Source: Comamonas_C sp026954015 (GTDB lineage: Bacteria > Pseudomonadota > Gammaproteobacteria > Burkholderiales > Burkholderiaceae_C). Taken from it: a stretch of 64,000 nucleotides of DNA. The stretch is from assembly GCA_035063785.1 (NCBI GenBank), contig JAPSFS010000007.1:124001-188000 (forward strand), read 5' to 3'. The translations under genes and the position numbers were made by a program. Position 1 is the first letter of the stretch; each line of letters begins with the position of its first letter. The notes under the pieces were generated by a model. That model worked only from the letters and a program-made list of their open reading frames with translations. It did no database searches and was not told the DNA's origin. This document shows positions 62,547 to 64,000 of the stretch, in pieces.

Positions 62547-64000
62547 CGCATGCGCTGAAACTGCCGCAGCCCCTGGCATGGATCGACGGCTGGCTGGCAC
62601 GGCCCCTGTCGCCGCAACGGGTGGTGCTGCGCCTGGCGCTGTACCTGGCGCTGGTGGCCAACTGGCCGCTGTGGCTGCAGCTGGCGCGCGTCGCGGACAC
62701 GCCGGGCGCGGCGCTGCGCTCGGTGGCGGTCATGGCGGCGCTGCTGCTCGGCGGCACCGTGGCCCTGCTCGCTCTCACCGCCTGGACGCGCGGCATGCGC
62801 TGGCTCTGGTGGCTGGTGGTGCTGGTGGCGGCGCTGGCGCAGTACTACATGCTGACCTACCGCGTGGTGATGGACCCGGGCATGCTGGGCAACGTGCTGC
62901 AGACCGATCCGCGCGAGGTGGCCGATCTGCTCGGGCCGCGCATGGTGCTGTCCGTGCTGGCGGTGCTGCTGCTGCCGACCTGGTGGCTGGCGCGCCTGCG
63001 CCTGGCGGCCGCGCCGCCGTGGCGCCAGGTGGCGCGCAATGCGCTGCTGCTGCTGGCCGCGCTCGGGGTGGTGGCGGCCACGGTGGCGCTGGCTTCGCGC
63101 GACCTGGCGCCGCTGATGCGCAACCACAAGGAGGTGCGCTACCTGCTCAACCCCCTGGCCAGCCTGTATTCGGGCGTGGTGGCGGGGCAGCGCCAGTGGT
63201 TCAGCCGCACGCGCACGCTGGTGGCCATGACCGAGGGCGCCGCGCTGGGCCCGAGCTACGCCGCCGACCGGCGCCCGCTGCTGTTCGTGCTGGTGGTGGG
63301 CGAGACCGCGCGGGCCGACCATTTCGCGCTCAACGGCTACGGGCGCGATACCAACCCGCAGCTCTCCCGGCTGGACGTATCGAGCTGGCGCCGGGTGTTC
63401 TCGTGCGGCACGAGCACGCTGACGTCGCTGCCGTGCATGTTCTCGCCGCTCGGGCGCGAGAAGTTCGAGTCGCGCGACAACGAGTACGAGACCCTGCTCG
63501 ACGTGGTGCAGGCCGCGGGCCTGGCGGTGCTGTGGCTGGACAACCAGTCGGGCTGCAAGGGCGTGTGCGACCGCGTGCCGCATGCCAGCGCCGCCGACGG
63601 GCTCGACGAGGCGCAGCGCAAGGCCTTGTGCGATGGCGGCGAGTGCCGCGACGAGGCGATGCTGGCGGGGCTGGATGCGCGCATCGCGGCGCTGCCGGCC
63701 GAGCGGCGCGCGCGCGGCGTGCTGCTGGTGCTGCACCAGATGGGCAGCCACGGGCCGGCCTACTTCAAGCGCTCCAGCGAGGCGGTCAAGCGCTTCCAGC
63801 CGGAGTGCCGCACCGAGGTGCTGGCCAACTGCAGCCAGGAGGCGCTGGTCAACGCCTACGACAACAGCATCGTCGCGACCGACGCCTTTCTTGCCGGGAC
63901 CATCGACTGGCTCAAGGCGCGCGCGGCGCGCGACGACGTCGGCCTGCTCTACCTGAGCGACCACGGCGAGTCGCTCGGCGAGTACGGCCTGTTCCTGCAC
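62543..64000 (+). CDS. eptA: Phosphoethanolamine transferase EptA (partial, 3' end outside window)
   Basis: 486 residues visible. Five N-terminal membrane helices (first 190 residues) are followed by a periplasmic alkaline-phosphatase-like domain. LVVGETARADHF has the zinc ligand Glu254, SCGTSTLTSLPCMFSPLG holds the nucleophilic Thr (Thr290 or near), and LSDHGESLGEYGLFLH supplies zinc Asp/His. Transfers phosphoethanolamine from phosphatidylethanolamine to lipid A, lowering the envelope charge. It is coupled to the PAP2 gene and divergent from a PmrAB-like pair, the usual setting. Confidence 0.93.
   Translation, partial: MTHALKLPQPLAWIDGWLARPLSPQRVVLRLALYLALVANWPLWLQLARVADTPGAALRSVAVMAALLLGGTVALLALTAWTRGMRWLWWLVVLVAALAQYYMLTYRVVMDPGMLGNVLQTDPREVADLLGPRMVLSVLAVLLLPTWWLARLRLAAAPPWRQVARNALLLLAALGVVAATVALASRDLAPLMRNHKEVRYLLNPLASLYSGVVAGQRQWFSRTRTLVAMTEGAALGPSYAADRRPLLFVLVVGETARADHFALNGYGRDTNPQLSRLDVSSWRRVFSCGTSTLTSLPCMFSPLGREKFESRDNEYETLLDVVQAAGLAVLWLDNQSGCKGVCDRVPHASAADGLDEAQRKALCDGGECRDEAMLAGLDARIAALPAERRARGVLLVLHQMGSHGPAYFKRSSEAVKRFQPECRTEVLANCSQEALVNAYDNSIVATDAFLAGTIDWLKARAARDDVGLLYLSDHGESLGEYGLFLH

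Overview
The window looks like a stretch of core chromosome from a high-GC betaproteobacterium of the family Comamonadaceae (Burkholderiales). Supporting points are the gene orders tpiA-secG-tRNA-Leu-nuoA-N and rhodanese-grxC-secB-gpsA, the sigma factor-DUF3619-DUF3106-RDD cluster, an extra IF-1 paralogue, and several copies of an intergenic palindromic repeat of the type common in this family. I did not try to name the genus. There is no transposase, integrase, phage gene, CRISPR array or replication origin, and I saw no clear compositional island.

Layout. 1-4.7 kb (minus): a glutamate synthase-like FMN protein (runs off the left edge), a ThiF/MoeB E1-like enzyme, the periplasmic protease CtpA and phosphoglycerate mutase GpmA. 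4.9-7.3 kb (plus): membrane rhodanese, glutaredoxin, SecB and GpsA. 7.3-12.9 kb: tRNA-Arg, a small exported protein, rpsO, pnp, a quinone oxidoreductase, tpiA and secG. 13.0-27.6 kb: tRNA-Leu and all fourteen genes of respiratory complex I. 27.7-33.3 kb: a DUF1178 protein, an orphan sulfate-binding-like protein, a short racemase/CoA-transferase-like protein, a DODA-type dioxygenase, aspartase and a hemerythrin. 33.3-39.3 kb: a DUF937 protein, a proton-pumping pyrophosphatase with an extra C-terminal OmpA-like domain, soluble pyrophosphatase, a FemAB-like acyltransferase and PII. 39.3-42.7 kb (minus): a compact six-gene unit headed by a sigma factor. 42.8-46.6 kb: ilvB-ilvH-ilvC. 46.6-51.2 kb: psd, an IF-1 paralogue, tRNA-Pro, a DUF1624 protein, then (minus) selO-msrB-yciB-bolA-ppiC-like. 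52.8-58.1 kb: an acyl-CoA ligase, a fused beta-oxidation enzyme and a thiolase. 58.4-64 kb: a small exported protein, a flavodoxin-like protein, a two-component system and, divergently, a PAP2 phosphatase and the phosphoethanolamine transferase eptA (runs off the right edge).

Most of the window is housekeeping. The best candidates for undescribed biology are: (i) the sigma factor / one-TM DUF3619 / periplasmic DUF3106 cluster, where DUF3106 carries five L[ST]xxQ-type motifs and the layout resembles a sigma / anti-sigma / periplasmic-sensor trio; (ii) the H+-pyrophosphatase with a C-terminal OmpA-like domain that keeps the Asp and Arg used for peptidoglycan binding; (iii) a phased 11-bp triple repeat in the eptA/response-regulator promoter that shares an 11-mer with the promoter region of the nearby small exported protein; (iv) two outward-facing copies of a 14-bp sequence bracketing the gpmA/rhodanese divergent promoter; and (v) an unlinked sulfate-binding-like protein that has lost its ligand-binding signature.
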